25,356 nucleotides of DNA from SCTD01 sp036675425 (GTDB lineage Bacteria > Actinomycetota > Actinomycetes > Mycobacteriales > SCTD01): positions 1-25,356 of the forward strand of contig JAKFFB010000142.1 of the NCBI GenBank assembly GCA_036675425.1, given 5' to 3'. Below are positions 14,858 to 22,732 of the stretch, piece by piece. The notes beneath the pieces were generated by a model, which saw nothing but the letters and a program-made list of their open reading frames with translations, had not been told where the DNA came from and did no database searches. The stretch's first letter is position 1. Each line of letters starts with the position of its first letter. The position numbers and the translations under genes were made by a program.

Positions 14858-14860
14858 CCT
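14855..14860 (+). promoter_or_regulatory. Putative leaderless -10 element for the YciO-type gene
   Basis: TAGCCT fits the actinobacterial TANNNT -10 hexamer and ends exactly 6 bases before ATG 14867. Transcription would therefore start at the A of the start codon. No Shine-Dalgarno sequence is present. The hexamer includes the recD stop codon. Pattern-based inference. Confidence 0.5.
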
Positions 14861-14866
14861 GCGCGC

Positions 14867-15487
14867 ATGGCCCGCTACGTCGACATCCACCCGGTCAACC
14901 CGCAACCGCGGGTGATCGCGCAGACCGTGGCGCTGCTGCACGACGGCGGGCTGATCGCCTACCCGACCGACTCCTGCTACGCCCTGGGCTTCGCGCTCGA
15001 CAACCCGCACGGCGCCGACCGCATCCGCACCATCCGGCACCTCGACGACCGGCACGACTTCACGCTGGTCTGCTCCGACTTCGCGCAGCTCGGCCAGTTC
15101 GTGCACCTGGACAACGCGGCCTTCCGGAGCATCAAGGCCGCGACGCCCGGGCCGTACACGTTCATCCTCACGGCGACCAAGGAGGTGCCGCGGCGGCTCG
15201 CGCACCCGAAGAAGAAGACCGTCGGCGTGCGCATCCCGGACCACCCCGTCGTGAAGGCGCTGCTGCGCGAGCTCGGCAAGCCGCTGGTGTCGAGCACGCT
15301 GCTGCTGCCCGGTCACGAGGAGCCGATGACCGACGGCTGGGCGATCAAGGAGGAGCTCGACCACCTCGTCGACGCGGTCCTCGACGCCGGGGACTGCGGC
15401 ACCTCGCCGACCACGGTGGTCGACTTCTCGCAGGGCTATCCCGAGGTCGTCCGCGTCGGTGCGGGGGACCCCCAGCGCTTCGTCTAG
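14867..15487 (+). CDS. Sua5/YciO/YrdC-family protein, YciO type
   Basis: A 206-residue protein of the YrdC fold. It starts ARYVDIHPVNPQPRVIAQ, contains GGLIAYPTDSCYALG (nucleotide-binding region), GPYTFILTATKEVPRR, KKKTVGVRIPDHP and a late SPTTVVDFSQG. The HPxNPQPR beginning and the overall length resemble E. coli YciO rather than TsaC. Sua5/TsaC proteins make threonylcarbamoyl-adenylate for the t6A modification of tRNA at A37. YciO-type members are related, but their physiological role is less clear, so the symbol tsaC is not given. The PKKKTVGVRIPDHP segment keeps the basic and Arg residues of the family. No ribosome-binding site is seen; a TANNNT element placed for leaderless transcription is. 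It lies 9 bases after recD and 10 before the hydrolase. Confidence 0.85.
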   Translation: MARYVDIHPVNPQPRVIAQTVALLHDGGLIAYPTDSCYALGFALDNPHGADRIRTIRHLDDRHDFTLVCSDFAQLGQFVHLDNAAFRSIKAATPGPYTFILTATKEVPRRLAHPKKKTVGVRIPDHPVVKALLRELGKPLVSSTLLLPGHEEPMTDGWAIKEELDHLVDAVLDAGDCGTSPTTVVDFSQGYPEVVRVGAGDPQRFV

Positions 15488-15490
15488 CGT
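15485..15490 (+). promoter_or_regulatory. Putative leaderless -10 element for the hydrolase gene
   Basis: TAGCGT, which includes the TAG stop of the preceding gene (15485-15487), ends 7 bases before GTG 15498. This repeats the arrangement seen at 14855. No Shine-Dalgarno sequence is present upstream of the GTG. Confidence 0.45.
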
Positions 15491-15497
15491 TCCCGGT

Positions 15498-16391
15498 GTG
15501 CCTGAGCTGAAGAAGGTGCCGGCGAACGGCATCGAGATCGCGTACGAGACGTTCGGCGACGCGGGTGCGCCCCCGCTGCTGATGGTCATGGGGCTGGGCA
15601 CGCAGATGCTCGCGTGGCCGGACGAGCTGTGCGAGGACCTCGCCCGGCGCGGCCACTACGTGGTGCGCTTCGACAACCGCGACGCCGGTGCCAGCACGCA
15701 CTTCGACGGGGTACGCGCGCCGCACGCGGCGAAGGTCGCCACGAAGCGGGCGCGTCCGCCGTACACGATCGACGACATGGCCGACGACGCCGCGGGCCTG
15801 GTCGAGGCGCTGGAGCTCGGGCCGGTGCACGTCGTCGGCGCGTCCCTGGGCGGCTTCATCTCGCAGACGCTGGCGATCCGCCGGCCGGACCTGGTCCGCA
15901 GCCTCACCCTGATCATGACGTCGACCGGGTCCCGCCGGGTCGGTCAGGCCAACCCCAAGCTCATCGGCCGGCTGCTCAAGGGCCGCGTCGTGAGCAGCCG
16001 CGAGGAGGCGGTCGAGGCGGTCGTCGAGACGTTCCGCATCATCGGGTCGAAGGGCTTCGCGCTCGACGAGGAGCGGCTGCGCGAGGTCGGCGCCCGCAGC
16101 TACGACCGCGGGCACGACCCGTGGGGCTACCGCCGGCAGCTCGCCGCGGTGGTCGCCCAGCCGAACCGGTCGGAGCAGCTGCGCGCGCTGCGCGTCCCCG
16201 CGCTCGTCATGCACGGGCTGAACGACCCGCTCGTCGCCCCGAGCGGCGGCATGGCGCTGGCTCGCCGGCTCCGCGGCTCGCGCTTCATCGGCTTCCAGGG
16301 GATGGGCCACGACCTGCCGCGCGAGCTGTGGCCGGAGTTCGCCCACCAGATCGCCGAGCTGGTGCGGCGCGCCGAGGGCGTGCGGGTCTGA
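15498..16391 (+). CDS. Alpha/beta hydrolase
   Basis: A 297-residue single-domain alpha/beta hydrolase. The nucleophile elbow is GASLGG with Ser116, the acid is Asp243 in HGLNDPLV, and the base is His271 in GMGHDLP. RFDNRDAGAST (about 57-67) and an early LLMVMGLGTQ oxyanion region resemble the esterase/haloperoxidase-like branch. The substrate cannot be told from sequence. No signal peptide or membrane segment is present, so it is cytosolic. GTG 15498 is chosen because PELKKVPANGIEIAYETFG is the typical family start and the -10 element places transcription there; GTG 15496 is out of frame. It closes the plus-strand rec series and converges on the phosphoribosyltransferase gene, with 4 bases between the stops. 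Confidence 0.9.
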   Translation: MPELKKVPANGIEIAYETFGDAGAPPLLMVMGLGTQMLAWPDELCEDLARRGHYVVRFDNRDAGASTHFDGVRAPHAAKVATKRARPPYTIDDMADDAAGLVEALELGPVHVVGASLGGFISQTLAIRRPDLVRSLTLIMTSTGSRRVGQANPKLIGRLLKGRVVSSREEAVEAVVETFRIIGSKGFALDEERLREVGARSYDRGHDPWGYRRQLAAVVAQPNRSEQLRALRVPALVMHGLNDPLVAPSGGMALARRLRGSRFIGFQGMGHDLPRELWPEFAHQIAELVRRAEGVRV

Positions 16392-16395
16392 CCGC

Positions 16396-17028
16396 TCACG
16401 GCCGCTCGAGCGCCGCCCGCACCTCGTCATCGGTCGTCTGCCGGAAGTCGCGGTAGTGCAGGCCGACCGCGCCGAAGCCCACCGGCACGGACAGGCACAC
16501 CACCTCGTCGGCCACGGCCGCGACCAGGTCGCGCGCCTCGGCGGAGGCCACCGGCACCGCGACGACCACCCTGCTGGGACCGGCGGCTCGGACGGCGTCG
16601 ACCGCTGCCCGCATCGTCGCGCCGGTGGCGAGCCCGTCGTCGACGAGCACCACGTCCCGGTCGCGCAGCACCGGGTGCGGCCGGTCGCCGCGGAAGGCCC
16701 GCTCGCGCCGGGCCACCTCGGCCTGCTCCGCCGCGGTGACCCGCTCCACCTCGTCGTCGGGGATGGCGAGCTCGCGGATGACCGACGGGTTCAGCACCTG
16801 CACGCCACCGCCGGCGACGGCTCCCATCGCGAGCTCGGGCTGCCCCGGCACGCCGAGCTTGCGGACCACGAGCACGTCGAGCGGCGCCGACAGCGCCGTG
16901 GCGACACCGGCCGCCACGGGCACCCCGCCGCGAGGCAGGCCGAGGACGACGGGGGGCTCTGCCGTCCAGCGCCCGCGCAGCGCCTCGCCGAGGGCCTGCC
17001 CGGCCGCGACGCGGTCGTCGAAGCGCAT
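16396..17028 (-). CDS. Phosphoribosyltransferase-domain protein
   Basis: A 210-residue type I phosphoribosyltransferase fold. The PRPP-binding loop is VVLVDDGLATGATM (126-139), preceded by VVLGLPRGGVPVAAGVA (27-43) and VVRKLGVPGQPELAMGA (54-70). This arrangement is seen in the PRTase family found in actinobacterial stress and dormancy loci (for example with Rv0571c-like proteins), not in the purine-salvage or pyrE families. The substrate is unknown. ATG 17026-17028 is preceded by GGGAGGAGG with good spacing. It is transcribed divergently from the MFS gene over a 71-base gap, in which an AT-richer CTAG block (about 17055-17058) may be part of a -10. No fused hydrolase or other domain is present, unlike some relatives. 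Confidence 0.88.
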   Translation of the reverse strand: MRFDDRVAAGQALGEALRGRWTAEPPVVLGLPRGGVPVAAGVATALSAPLDVLVVRKLGVPGQPELAMGAVAGGGVQVLNPSVIRELAIPDDEVERVTAAEQAEVARRERAFRGDRPHPVLRDRDVVLVDDGLATGATMRAAVDAVRAAGPSRVVVAVPVASAEARDLVAAVADEVVCLSVPVGFGAVGLHYRDFRQTTDDEVRAALERP

Positions 17029-17099
17029 CCCGCCTCCTCCCGTCGTGTCCCGGGTCTAGTCCGACCTCGGCGGCGGGGCAAGCGCGACCGGCTGCGACG

Positions 17100-18344
17100 A
17101 TGCGACGCGTGACGCTGCCGAAGGGCCTCGCCGGGCTGCCGCGCGAGACCTACGTCCTCGCCCTGGTGGCGTTCTGCGTCGCGCTCGGCTTCGGCATCGT
17201 CGTCCCGGCGGTGCCGCTGTTCGCCGTCGAGCTCGGCGTCGGGCCGACCGCGGCCGGTGCCGTGGTGTCGGCGTTCGCGCTGCTGCGGCTGGTCTCCGGC
17301 CTCGGCGCCGGGGGACTCGTCGACCGGGTCGGCGAGCGCGCGGCGCTGCAGGTCGGGCTGCTCGTCGTCGCCGTGTCCTCGCTGCTCGCAGGACTCGCCG
17401 TGAGCTACCCGCAGCTGCTGATCCTGCGCGGCGTGGGAGGCATCGGCTCGGCCGTGTTCACCATCGCGGCGACCAGCCTGCTGCTGCGTGTCGCGTCGGC
17501 CGCGCAGCGCGGCCAGACGCAGAGCGTCTACCGCGGCGGCTTCATCCTGGGCGGGATCGTCGGACCGGCGTTCGGCGGAGCGGTCATCGGGATCTCGCTG
17601 CGCGCGCCGTTCTTCCTCTACGCCGGGACGCTCGTGCTGGCCGCCGTCGCCGCCGCGACGCTGCTGCCCAAGCCACCTCCTCGTACGACCCCGGAGCCGC
17701 AGGTCGCGCTCGGCGTCGGGGAGGACGACGGCGTGCCTCTCGTCGTGCCTCCGGAGGCACCGCGTACGACCCTGCGCTCGGCGCTGGCCAACCCCGCCTA
17801 CCAGGCGGCGCTCGCGGGCAACTTCGCCGTCGGCTTCAGCGTCCTCGGCGTGCGCAGCACCGTCGTCCCGCTGCTGGTCGTGCAGGGGATGGACCTGCCA
17901 CCGGGCTGGATCGGAGCGGCGTTCGCGGTCGCGGCGCTCGTGTCCGCGGCGCTGCTGCTGCCGGCGGGGAAGGCCGTGGACACGATCGGGCGGCGGACCA
18001 CGCTCGTCGGCGGCGGGCTGGTGACGGCGCTCGCGCTGTCCGCGCTCGCGCTGTCCGACGGCGCGGTCGGGCTGATGCTGTCCATGGTGCTCTTCGCTGC
18101 CGGCGGGTCACTCCTCGGCGTCGCGCCCGCGGCCATCGTCGGCGACGTCGTGCAGGGCAGGGGCGGGCGGCCCATCGCCGTCTGGCAGATGGCCAGCGAC
18201 CTCGGCTCGGTGATCGGGCCGGTCGGCGCCGGCCTGCTGATCTCCTCCGCCGGCTTCGGGACGTCTCTCGCCGTCAGCGCCGTGGTCGTGGCGGCCTGTG
18301 CGCTGCTGGGGCTGCGGGTGCCACGCGGCCGGCCCCAGGACTGA
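17100..18344 (+). CDS. Major facilitator superfamily (MFS) transporter
   Basis: A 414-residue protein with twelve hydrophobic segments in two six-helix halves joined by a charged central loop (PKPPPRTTPEPQ to PEAPRTTLRS, about 195-225). The loop between helices 2 and 3 carries GGLVDRVGERAAL, the MFS motif A. An equivalent AVDTIGRRTTL lies in the second half. The build is that of a drug:proton antiporter-like exporter. The substrate is not predictable, and no regulator gene is adjacent. The start is ATG 17100; GTG 17109 is an alternative, and no clear ribosome-binding site supports either. It converges on the ferritin-like gene with 12 bases between the stops. Confidence 0.9.
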   Translation: MRRVTLPKGLAGLPRETYVLALVAFCVALGFGIVVPAVPLFAVELGVGPTAAGAVVSAFALLRLVSGLGAGGLVDRVGERAALQVGLLVVAVSSLLAGLAVSYPQLLILRGVGGIGSAVFTIAATSLLLRVASAAQRGQTQSVYRGGFILGGIVGPAFGGAVIGISLRAPFFLYAGTLVLAAVAAATLLPKPPPRTTPEPQVALGVGEDDGVPLVVPPEAPRTTLRSALANPAYQAALAGNFAVGFSVLGVRSTVVPLLVVQGMDLPPGWIGAAFAVAALVSAALLLPAGKAVDTIGRRTTLVGGGLVTALALSALALSDGAVGLMLSMVLFAAGGSLLGVAPAAIVGDVVQGRGGRPIAVWQMASDLGSVIGPVGAGLLISSAGFGTSLAVSAVVVAACALLGLRVPRGRPQD

Positions 18345-18356
18345 TCGAATCGGGCA

Positions 18357-19157
18357 CTAGGCCGCGACGGCGTACCAGCGCTGGACCTCTCCCTGCACGA
18401 GCTTCATGCCTTCCATGCCGGGGAGCCGCTCGAGGCGCTGGTCGAGCTTCTTGACCCACGCATCGCCGCCCTCGCCGCCGAGCAGGTGCTGCACCAGGAA
18501 GGCGGTCTCCTCCTTGGGGACTACCCCGCTGCCGACCGGCGCCCAGAGCTTCGTGAGCGCCATGCGGACGAGCTTGCGGGCGCGCGGGCTGTCGGCGAGC
18601 CGCTCGCGGGCCTCGGTGGCGTAGAACGCGATGTGACGGGCCTCCTGGCGCATGATCCGCTCCAGCAGCTCGACCAGGACCGGGTGGTCGTCGAGCTCGG
18701 AGAGCCGCGCGTAGCCGGCCTGGGTCGACCACTCGTTGAGCGCGCCCCAGGTCATGTGGACGGCGACGAAGTCGCGGCGGGCCAGCACGCTGCCGAGGGT
18801 GTTGAGCAGAGGCGCGAGCCGGTCCTTGACGCCGAGCGCGCGGCGGGTGGCGGACACGCGCTCGTTGCCGGCGACCTCGCCGTGCGCCTCGAGCACCTTG
18901 CCCAGGGCCACGCCGTGCCACTGCTCCTCCCACGCCCAGGTGGTGAGGAAGGTCGTGATCCGCGGGTCGCGGTGCGACTCGGTGAGCAGCAGGTCGCGCA
19001 GGTAGCAGACCGTGTGGCTCTCGATGTCGTGCATGTAGCGGAGGCAGCGCAGCGTCTCCGGCTTCAGCGGCCGGTCCTTGAAGGCGTTCGCCAGGTCCAG
19101 GTCGTCGAACTTCACCGGGCGGGCGGAGGCCGCGAACTCCTCAACGTCGATGGTCAT
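18357..19157 (-). CDS. Ferritin-like diiron protein (acyl-ACP desaturase-like fold)
   Basis: A 266-residue mostly helical protein with a full carboxylate-bridged diiron ligand set in the ferritin-like order: Glu46 (MHDIESH), Glu78-x-x-His81 (AWEEQWH), Glu142 (LNEWSTQ) and Glu172-x-x-His175 (RQEARH). The pattern matches type 2 (soluble) fatty-acid desaturases and related actinobacterial ferritin-like proteins. Redox chemistry with oxygen is likely, but the substrate is unknown. ATG 19155-19157 (MTIDVEEFA) is preferred as the natural protein beginning. The frame stays open 20 codons upstream to another start at 19217, and neither has a good ribosome-binding site. It is divergent from the ABC transporter genes and convergent with the MFS gene. 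Confidence 0.8.
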   Translation of the reverse strand: MTIDVEEFAASARPVKFDDLDLANAFKDRPLKPETLRCLRYMHDIESHTVCYLRDLLLTESHRDPRITTFLTTWAWEEQWHGVALGKVLEAHGEVAGNERVSATRRALGVKDRLAPLLNTLGSVLARRDFVAVHMTWGALNEWSTQAGYARLSELDDHPVLVELLERIMRQEARHIAFYATEARERLADSPRARKLVRMALTKLWAPVGSGVVPKEETAFLVQHLLGGEGGDAWVKKLDQRLERLPGMEGMKLVQGEVQRWYAVAA

Positions 19158-19312
19158 GCCTGGCGTTCGTGCCGACCGCTGTCGCGGATTGCCCGGCATT
19201 GGTGACGAAGCCGACACTTCGACGAGCCGGTTCGGAAAAAGCGGGGACAGCCGGGATCCGCGCGGCCATCCTGCCCGTCGTACGCCGCGTGCCTACCGCT
19301 CCTGGAGTCGTC
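19158..19312. other. Divergent intergenic region, no clear elements
   Basis: These 155 bases separate the ferritin-like gene and the ABC ATPase gene and must contain both promoters. I see a short GGAAAAAG stretch (about 19231-19238) but no convincing promoter hexamers, operator palindrome or small gene. Confidence 0.5.
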
Positions 19313-20095
19313 ATGTCGTCCGCCACGGATCCCGTCGTCGCTCCGCCGGTCCTGTCGAGCGTCCCGTCCGACCGCGCCGCGGTGCGCGTCGTCGACGTCA
19401 CCAAGACCTACGGCACGGGTGAGAGCGCCGTCACGGCGCTCGCCGGGGTGACCGTCGAGATGGAACGCGGCCGGTTCACCGCCGTCATGGGCCCGTCCGG
19501 CTCGGGCAAGTCGACGCTCATGCACGTCAGCGCCGGGCTGGACACGGCCACGAGCGGGAGCGTCTTCATCGGCGACAGCGAGCTGACCGCGATGAAGGAC
19601 AAGGAGCTCACCGAGCTGCGCCGCGACCGGGTCGGCTTCGTCTTCCAGCAGTTCAACCTGCTGCCGACCCTCACCGCCGAGGAGAACATCACCCTGCCGG
19701 CGCGGCTCGCCGGTCGGAAGGCCGACACCGACAAGCTGAGCCAGGTGGTCGAGGTGCTGGGGCTGCAGGACCGTCTCGCGCACCGGCCGTCCGAGCTCTC
19801 CGGCGGCCAGCAGCAGCGGGTCGCCGTGGCCCGCGCGCTGGTCTCCGCGCCGGACGTCGTCTTCGCCGACGAGCCGACCGGCAACCTCGACTCGCGCTCC
19901 GGAGCGGACGTGCTGCGCTTCCTGCGCCGCTCGGTGGACGACCTCGGCCAGACGCTCGTGATGGTCACCCACGACCCGGGTGCCGCGTCGCACGCCGACC
20001 GCGTGCTGTTCCTGGCCGACGGCGCCGTCGTCGACGAGCTGCTCGAGCCGACCGCCGAGCGCGTCCTCGACTGCCTGCTGGCGCTGGAGCGCTGA
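19313..20095 (+). CDS. ABC transporter ATP-binding protein, MacB/LolD type
   Basis: A 260-residue ATPase with all motifs intact: Walker A GPSGSGKST (60-68), Q-loop FVFQQFNLLPTLTAEEN (from 109), signature LSGGQQQRVAVARAL (162-176), Walker B VVFADEPTGNLD (182-193) and H-loop MVTHD. The LLPTLTAEEN and PTGNLDS stretches place it in the MacB/LolD/FtsE-like family, which works with FtsX-type permeases in mechanotransmission rather than ordinary transport through the membrane. ATG 19313 has GGAG at 19304-19307. The frame is open another 48 codons upstream without protein-like character. The permease gene begins 3 bases after its stop, so the two form one unit. Confidence 0.93.
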   Translation: MSSATDPVVAPPVLSSVPSDRAAVRVVDVTKTYGTGESAVTALAGVTVEMERGRFTAVMGPSGSGKSTLMHVSAGLDTATSGSVFIGDSELTAMKDKELTELRRDRVGFVFQQFNLLPTLTAEENITLPARLAGRKADTDKLSQVVEVLGLQDRLAHRPSELSGGQQQRVAVARALVSAPDVVFADEPTGNLDSRSGADVLRFLRRSVDDLGQTLVMVTHDPGAASHADRVLFLADGAVVDELLEPTAERVLDCLLALER

Positions 20096-20098
20096 GCC

Positions 20099-22633
20099 GT
20101 GCTGCTGCTCACCCTGCGCGGCCTGCGCGCGAACAAGCGCCGCATGCTCGCGACGGTCCTCGCCGTCGTGCTCGGCGTCGCCTTCATGTCCGGCGCCCGG
20201 GTGCTCACCGACACGATGTCCGCCGCGCTGTCCGGAGTGCTCACCGAGGCGGAGGGCGGCACCGACGTCCTCGTCCGCGCCGAGCCGGCCTTCGACGGCT
20301 GGAACGGCGCCGTGCGCGGCCCGCTGCCGGCCGTCCTGGTGGACGAGCTGCGCGAGGTCGACGGCGTCGCCGCCGTGGCCGTGCGCGTCGACGGCTTCGC
20401 CCAGGTGCTCGACGCGGACGGCGAGCCGGTCGACGACCTCGCTTCCGGTGCCGCGCCGATGGGCCAGGCCTGGAGCGACGACGCCGCGCTCAACCCCTAC
20501 CGCCTCGTGGAGGGCCGCGGTCCGACCCGCGAGGACGAGGTGGTGCTGGATCGGCGTACGGCCACCGCTGCCGGGCTCGAGGTCGGCGACCGCACCACGG
20601 TGCTGACGCGGGACACGCCGCGCGCTGCCGTCGTCGCCGGCATCGCGACGTTCGGCGACGCCGAGAGCCGGGCCGGCATCAGCACCGTCCTGCTGCCGGC
20701 CGAGGTCGCCCAGCGCGAGCTCGGCGAGCCCGGGACGGTCAGCGCGATCGCGCTGCGCGCGGACGACGGCGTCGACCAGGACCAGCTGCTGGCCGCGGTC
20801 GAGCCGCTGCTCGCCGACGGACAGGAGGCGATGACGGGAGCGGCGTACGCCACCGAGGCAGCGGAGAAGGGCAACACCGACGTCGAGTTCTTCTCGGTCT
20901 TCATCACCGTCTTCGCCGTGGTGTCGCTGCTCGTCGGCGCGTTCATCATCAACAACACCTTCGCGATCCTGGTGGCGCAGCGGGTCCGCGAGCTGGCGCT
21001 GGTCCGCGCCCTCGGTGGCAGCCGCAAGCAGGTACGGCGCTCGGTCGGGCTGGAGGCGCTCGTCGTCGGCCTCGGCGCCTCCGCGATCGGCGTCGGGGCG
21101 GGCGTGGGCGTCGCGGCGGGGCTGCAGCAGCTCTTCGACGTCGCCGGCCTGCCGCTGCCGCAGGGGCCGCTCGCGATCCGCCCGGGCTCGCTGCTGCTCG
21201 CCTTCGTCGCCGGTGTCGTCATCACCGTCGTCTCGGCGCTGCTTCCCGCGCGCCGGGCCGCCAAGGTGCCACCCGTCGCGGCGATGCGCGACGTCGCGAT
21301 CGAGCGCGTCGGCACCAGCCGCACGCGGATCGCGCTCGGCTTCGTGCTGGTGGCGCTGGGTGCGCTGGGCATCGTCGGCGGCATCCTCGGCGAGCAGGTC
21401 CCGCCGGTGATGGCCGGCGCCCTCGCGCTGCTCATCGGGGTCGCCACCCTCGGTCCCGTCATCGCGTCGCCCGTCGTGCGCGCGCTCGGCGGGTGGCTGC
21501 CGTCGGCGCGCGGCATCCGCGGGAGCCTGGCCCGCGAGAACGCCGTGCGCAACCCCAAGCGCACCGCGTCCACGGCCGCGGCGCTGATGGTCGGCGTCAG
21601 CCTGGTCACCGCCATCACCTGCTTCGCGGCCTCCGGCAAGCAGTCGGTCGCCGGGTCGTTCGACGAGCAGTTCCGCGGCGACCTCGCCGTCGACACCGGC
21701 GCGTGGATGCACGGCGGCGTCTCCGCGGACCTGGCGTCAGCGCTCTCGGAGCTGCCCGAGCTGTCGGCGGTCGCGGCGCGGCGCCTCACCGAGGCGCAGA
21801 TCGACGGCGAGCTCACCGAGCTCGCCGCCTGGTCGCCCCAGGTCGCCGACGTGTTCACCCTCGAGGTCCTCGAGGGGTCGGCCGAGGGGCTCGGCAGCAA
21901 CGGCCTCGCCGTGGCCGACGACATCGCCGACGACCGCGGCTGGGAGGTCGGCGACATCGTGCCGATGGTGCTCGCCAGCGGCGACACCCGGGATGTCACC
22001 GTCAGGGCGATCTACGAGCAGTCGGACTGGATCGGCCGCAGCTTCGTGGACCGCGCGGTCTTCGACGCGGCGCTGCCGCAGTCGCTCGACGTCGCGGTCT
22101 ACGCGAAGGCCGCCGACGGCCTGGACGCGGCTGCCGCCCGGGCCGCGGTCGAGCGGGTCTCCGAGCCGTGGGCGAACGCCGTCGTCCGCGACCGCGGCGA
22201 GCTGCGGGAGGCGTCGATCGCGTTCTTCGACACGATGCTCGCCATCGTCTTCGCGCTGCTCGCGCTCGCGGTCCTCATCGCGCTGATCGGCATCGCGAAC
22301 ACGCTCGGGCTGTCGGTGGTCGAGCGGACCCGGGAGCTCGGGATGCTCCGTGCCGTCGGCGCCACCCGGGCGCAGGTCCGCTCGGCCGTGCGCTGGGAGG
22401 CGGCGCTCATCGCGGCCTTCGGCTCGCTGGTGGGCCTCGGCGTCGGCCTGTTCCTCGGCTGGTCGATGGTCTTCGCCGTCTCGCAGGCGGTGGCCGACGC
22501 GACCTTCGTCATGCCGTGGACGCAGCTGGTCGTGGTGGCCGTCGTGGCGTCCGGCTGCGGCGTGCTCGCGGCGCTGCTGCCGGCTCGCCGGGCCGCGCGG
22601 CTCGACGTGCTGCAGGCGATCGCCACCGCCTGA
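20099..22633 (+). CDS. ABC transporter permease with two FtsX domains
   Basis: An 844-residue permease of the MacB/FtsX class, the large actinobacterial form with an internal duplication. An N-terminal helix (RRMLATVLAVVLGVAFMSGA) is followed by an extracytoplasmic domain, then a first FtsX unit (from ~260; RELALVRALGGSRKQVRRSV) with helices. A second extracytoplasmic domain and a second FtsX unit (from ~715; RELGMLRAVGATRAQVRSAV) complete it. The matching coupling-helix motifs mark the duplication. It forms a complex with the ATPase encoded 3 bases upstream and probably acts on lipids, peptides or cell-envelope components; the substrate is unknown. GTG 20099 is the likely start. No regulator or two-component system is adjacent. 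Confidence 0.92.
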   Translation: MLLLTLRGLRANKRRMLATVLAVVLGVAFMSGARVLTDTMSAALSGVLTEAEGGTDVLVRAEPAFDGWNGAVRGPLPAVLVDELREVDGVAAVAVRVDGFAQVLDADGEPVDDLASGAAPMGQAWSDDAALNPYRLVEGRGPTREDEVVLDRRTATAAGLEVGDRTTVLTRDTPRAAVVAGIATFGDAESRAGISTVLLPAEVAQRELGEPGTVSAIALRADDGVDQDQLLAAVEPLLADGQEAMTGAAYATEAAEKGNTDVEFFSVFITVFAVVSLLVGAFIINNTFAILVAQRVRELALVRALGGSRKQVRRSVGLEALVVGLGASAIGVGAGVGVAAGLQQLFDVAGLPLPQGPLAIRPGSLLLAFVAGVVITVVSALLPARRAAKVPPVAAMRDVAIERVGTSRTRIALGFVLVALGALGIVGGILGEQVPPVMAGALALLIGVATLGPVIASPVVRALGGWLPSARGIRGSLARENAVRNPKRTASTAAALMVGVSLVTAITCFAASGKQSVAGSFDEQFRGDLAVDTGAWMHGGVSADLASALSELPELSAVAARRLTEAQIDGELTELAAWSPQVADVFTLEVLEGSAEGLGSNGLAVADDIADDRGWEVGDIVPMVLASGDTRDVTVRAIYEQSDWIGRSFVDRAVFDAALPQSLDVAVYAKAADGLDAAAARAAVERVSEPWANAVVRDRGELREASIAFFDTMLAIVFALLALAVLIALIGIANTLGLSVVERTRELGMLRAVGATRAQVRSAVRWEAALIAAFGSLVGLGVGLFLGWSMVFAVSQAVADATFVMPWTQLVVVAVVASGCGVLAALLPARRAARLDVLQAIATA

Positions 22634-22732
22634 GGACCTTCGCCTCTGGGCGCGGCACCCGCGGCGGAGCAGACTTCGAGCTGCCGGGCGGTGCCTCGCG
22701 ACCCCGGGCCCGCGCGGCTCGAGGAGGCACGC

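Noticed and set aside
4740..15601. Very long open frames on the minus strand opposite recC, recB and recD (hundreds of codons each)
   Set aside because: They are shadows caused by the high GC of third codon positions. Their translations are Arg/Pro/Gly/His-rich with no domain features, while the plus-strand frames carry complete helicase and nuclease motifs.
16380..16422. Bidirectional terminator between the hydrolase and phosphoribosyltransferase genes
   Set aside because: GTGCGGG and CCCGCAC could form a 7-bp stem, but the loop is about 29 bases, there is no U-tract, and such pairings are common by chance at this GC content.
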